Position numbers and translations under genes: made by a program. DNA of 64,000 nt from the NCBI GenBank assembly GCA_034440635.1, contig JAOTON010000765.1, positions 685,001 through 749,000 of the forward strand, read 5' to 3'. Positions within the stretch are counted from its first letter, which is position 1, and every line of letters begins with the position of its first letter. The notes beneath the pieces were generated by a model that saw only the letters and a program-made list of their open reading frames with translations, was not told where the DNA came from and searched no databases. This DNA comes from Lepas anatifera. Its lineage: Eukaryota; Arthropoda; Thecostraca; Lepadidae. Shown here in pieces: positions 61,160 through 64,000 of this stretch.

Positions 61160-63090
61160 GTCCTCCGGGCCGGCCTACGGCCGGCGTAGCTGACAGGCTG
61201 TCGGTGTCTGGGGTAATATCGAGTTAAGGCCACCACGGCCCCGCCGTCCCGGAGATACGCCGGGTCTGGGTGGAGGGTGCCGAAAAGGTGGAGCCGCAAT
61301 CCCCCCCCATGCACGGGCACAGGAGCAGAACGTGCTCGGGTGTATCCGGGCCCTCGCGGCAGAAGGGACAGTGCGTATCAGGGCGTGCCAGGTCCGCGCA
61401 CTGTTGACAGGGACAAGTGGGAAGACGGCTCTGACACCCGAGACGGCACCCGAGCACGAGCAAGTGATGCAGTGGAGGTATTGATGGGAGAGTCCCCATT
61501 GCCCCGCCCACAACTGACGAACGTTGACGGTGTCTTTCCGGCTCTCGGTGAGGTGGCGCGGTCGACGGCTCCGGACGAAACGGCGGAAGACTCTATAGGC
61601 TCAGTTCCCTATGGAAAGCTGGAGGCTTCCTTATCAAGTGCGTCCGCTCTTTCATTACCTGGAAGCCCAAAGTTGGCCAGGACACATTGCAGGAAAGCGT
61701 CTTGAACCCTGGCCATGATTTGGAGCCGATGCGCCTATCGCAGCGTGTTGAGCGCCGGCGCCGCTCGCAAGGATCGTGAGTGCAGCTTGGGAGTCGGTGC
61801 ATAGAATGATGGGGCGCTCGACTGGAGCGCCGCCAATCTCCAGCAGTGGCTCCAGCGCCGCTCGCATGGCAACGAGCTCGGCGCGTGCGCTGCTGCAGTT
61901 TTCCCGCCGGGGCTGTGACCAAGTGTTCTTCTCCAGAGGAAAGCATGACTGGAGCACCTCCTCCGCCCGCACTCACTCCTCCTTCCGCTGAGCCGTCGCT
62001 CCAGAGCCAGGTGGCCTGGTCTGGCAGGGTGCCACGGTGCTCCTCCGAGGCGGCACGGCGCTGTGCATCCGGAGTTTCTTGCAGGTCGTCCGGGCCGACA
62101 TCCAGGCGGATGTGAACACGAGTTCTGTCCACCCAGGAAGGATATTGGTGTACAGTTTCGCTTCTATGGGGACATCGGACGCACCCACTCTCTCTCCAGC
62201 GCCCTCGCGCCAACAGCCCGCCAGCCTGTGGTGGTGATCAGGCGCTGGGGGGGGGGCAGTAAACGCCGCCATCACGCGGAGTGGGTCGTCCTCCCGAGAG
62301 CTCGAGCCGAGCCTACCAGCCTCAATGCCAACACCTGGCACCAGACCCTAAAGGTCATGAAGGCTGCTGCTGTCAACAGCGGGTCTAGCGGGCTGCTGAC
62401 GGGGCAGCCGGTGTTGTCTCAGGCGGCAGCCCTGAGTTCACGCTCCAGAAGCTCCACCTGTGACTCGGAAGCGGCGGGCAGCCATGCCGCGGCGGGGTAC
62501 TCCATTGTGCCGCGCACATGTCGCTGGCCACCGTGCGGAGCTGTGGCTCTCTCAGTCCCCAGGAGCGGCCCGTCATCCTGCAGAGCTGGGCGATGCAGGG
62601 CTTCACCTTCTTGGGGAGGTGGAGACAGCGTTCCCCGAAATGAAACTGCCTGTCAAAGGTCACGCCGAGAAGCTTCAGGTGCCGCCCACCTCCGACGTCC
62701 GCGCCGTCCACCTTGATATAGGGGTTCTGTGCGTCGTGGTAACAATTTGACAGCACGAGCACCTACGTCTTGCACCCGGCGATGGCCGTCTTCCAGTTCC
62801 GAGCCCAGCCGACCATGGTGTCGACAGCCTGGTTGGCGCGCTCTTTGGCGAGGTCAACGGGGCACCCGATGCTCAATGTAGCCATGTCATCGGCGCACAT
62901 ATACACCGAGGTACCCGGAACGCGCCGCAGGGCCTCCACCAAGTCCGCCGACCAAGGGGTAACCCGGGTTGGGGCAAGGACCGACCCCTTCGGCTGACCG
63001 GTGCGGGAGTAACCCCATCCCCGATAGGAAGTCCTGGCTCCACCTATGCATCGACGTAAGGGGTCGAGAGGACGGGGATGCCTGTCCACA
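61160..63090 (-). pseudogene. Degenerate RNase H-bearing LINE (minus strand)
   Basis: Minus-strand order: RT catalytic segment (62763-63089) with SVYMCADDMATLSIG; RT thumb (62385-62762) with GRHLKLLGVTFDRQFHFGER; RNase H (61593-62213) with LWSDGSAEGGVSAGG and IILCTDSQAALTILASGAGA; terminal Cys/His segment (61224-61511) with HCPFCREGPDTPEHVLLLCP. Frames change between each, and no endonuclease or ORF1 is present, so this is a 5'-truncated, frameshifted copy. It differs in sequence from the LINE at 29-36 kb. It lies between cyclin B exon 5 and the missing 3' exon. Confidence 0.82.
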
Positions 63091-63594
63091 GAGAATGTAA
63101 CGTCACGGACAGTGGCCTGCTCAGTTATAGTTGATGAGATTTAATGGGAAATAAACAGGAGTTTGTTTTTTCAACGACCGTCTCCCGTCGTTGTAATTAC
63201 AGTTTGGAGCGTTTCGCTAACGGTTAAGAGGCACTGTCCCCTCGTAAAGGGTCACCAGTTAATATCATCCCCCTCGAGCACCCGGCGTACGCCGCCGCAA
63301 GGAAACAGCTGCAGAGGCCTGGGCCTCGACGGAAAGGTGATTTTGGGGAGTGAAGTCAAAAGTACTCACGCCGAATTTCTTTTATGGAATTTGAATCTCA
63401 GTATTCTAAGACTCATCAAAGCTTGTGTAACCAAGGTTTAGTCTCGAGTGTTTTGCTTCGCGACCTTACACACATGCACTTCTATTCTATTATTTAGTTT
63501 TTTTCTCTAACGCCATGAATTTTATTTCCCTAACTTATCTTTTCTACATTTAAATCAGCTCACTTGACACACGCAAGCACAATTGGACCAAACA
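63091..63594. other. Spacer, no gene recognised
   Basis: One 92-codon frame (63163-63441) lacks motifs. No cyclin B C-terminal exon is seen. Confidence 0.4.
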
Positions 63595-63596
63595 GG

Positions 63597-63785
63597 GGTC
63601 TGGGTGGCGCAGTCGGTTAGCGCGCGCACTCAGCTCAGCCTGCGGCATTCTCTAAGTGTTTGAGATTCGGGTTCGAGGAGCCCGCCCAGAGGCAGGATTT
63701 GAAAGCCTAAGTCATTCCTCCCCCCACGGGGCTATATGATCTCAGCAGTTGGTGCGTCGTTAAACCCCAAACATATAACTGGACC
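63597..63785 (+). repeat. tRNA-derived SINE
   Basis: A box TGGCGCAGTCGGTTAG (from 63605) and B box GGGTTCGAGGAGCC (63669-63682), then a body with GGGGCTATATGATCTCAGCA and a 3' end GTCGTTAAACCCCAAACATA. Best preserved of the SINEs in this window. The 3' end resembles LINE 3' tails here, as expected for LINE-mobilised SINEs. Confidence 0.75.
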
Positions 63786-64000
63786 AAACATTGTGCGGCT
63801 TGAGCACACCTTCCAAGATTGTTTAAACCGCCTCTTTGATTGGTTTATATTTCCACAAGCTTCCCTGTAATTGGTGAAAGAAGATACTGCATTTTGCTTG
63901 ACGACGTTGCGTCACTCCCGATTCCGAAAATCGTCTGAATTGGTTGAAAGCGGGCTACTGCTTTTTGCCTGACGAAGCATACCCTCTTCATGATGCCTTC

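Noticed and set aside
63600..63685. tRNA gene
   Set aside because: A and B boxes are present but acceptor stem and anticodon arm do not pair, and a SINE body and tail follow.
60480..64000. Last exon(s) of cyclin B
   Set aside because: No plus-strand segment with the conserved C-terminal cyclin motifs; the region is occupied by a LINE and a SINE, so the exon is placed beyond the window.

Overview
This is metazoan nuclear DNA, most likely from an arthropod; I lean towards a crustacean, but nothing in the window proves it. Genes have many short GC-rich exons with GT-AG boundaries. The introns and spacers are full of Ty3/gypsy-type LTR elements, non-LTR retrotransposons (LINEs), a Penelope-like element, tRNA-derived SINEs and minisatellites. 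No prokaryotic gene organisation is visible.

Four host genes can be supported. (1) The 3' end of an unrecognised plus-strand gene lies at 3-561. (2) A minus-strand gene of 17 exons encodes a coiled-coil protein of about 1,085 residues. It starts at 39678 and stops at 4162, and every exon junction is phase-compatible. It has a basic N-terminus, a Ser/Arg/Pro-rich middle, a polyglutamine tract from 39 uninterrupted CAG codons, and a coiled-coil C-terminal half. I do not recognise the family. (3) CWC15, a spliceosome component, is a single-exon minus-strand gene at 40781-41455. (4) A cyclin B gene runs on the plus strand from 48654 and is cut by the right window edge; five exons covering the destruction box and most of the cyclin box are present.

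The coiled-coil gene hosts three large insertions in its introns. Intron 7 holds a gypsy element (11687-16416) with LTRs that look identical, a 4-bp target duplication, a nonsense codon in RT, a frameshift and a truncated integrase. Intron 5 holds a second LTR element (17899-26785) whose gag, protease, RT and most of integrase are deleted. It keeps an integrase C-terminus and a broken envelope gene that looks like a bunyaviral (phlebovirus-type) Gn/Gc precursor. A DNA element of about 3.6 kb, with terminal inverted repeats built from arrays of an 18-bp palindrome, is nested inside it. Intron 2 holds a full-length I-like LINE (29245-36031) with a perfect 14-bp target duplication and two ORF2 frameshifts. 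Several introns, and the stop codon region, carry their own minisatellite.

Cyclin B intron 1 holds a Penelope-like element duplicated as a head-to-head inverted repeat with arms of about 1.4 kb. The 61-63 kb region is a degenerate RNase H-bearing LINE on the minus strand. Smaller LINE remnants lie at 42.1-42.75, 45.37-45.62, 58.07-58.20 and 59.38-59.51 kb, and tRNA-derived SINEs near 11.4, 16.7, 43.2 and 63.6 kb.

The strongest leads are the phlebovirus-like envelope in an LTR element, that element's unusually long complement to tRNA-Leu at its primer-binding site, the palindrome-array inverted repeats, and the inverted Penelope pair.
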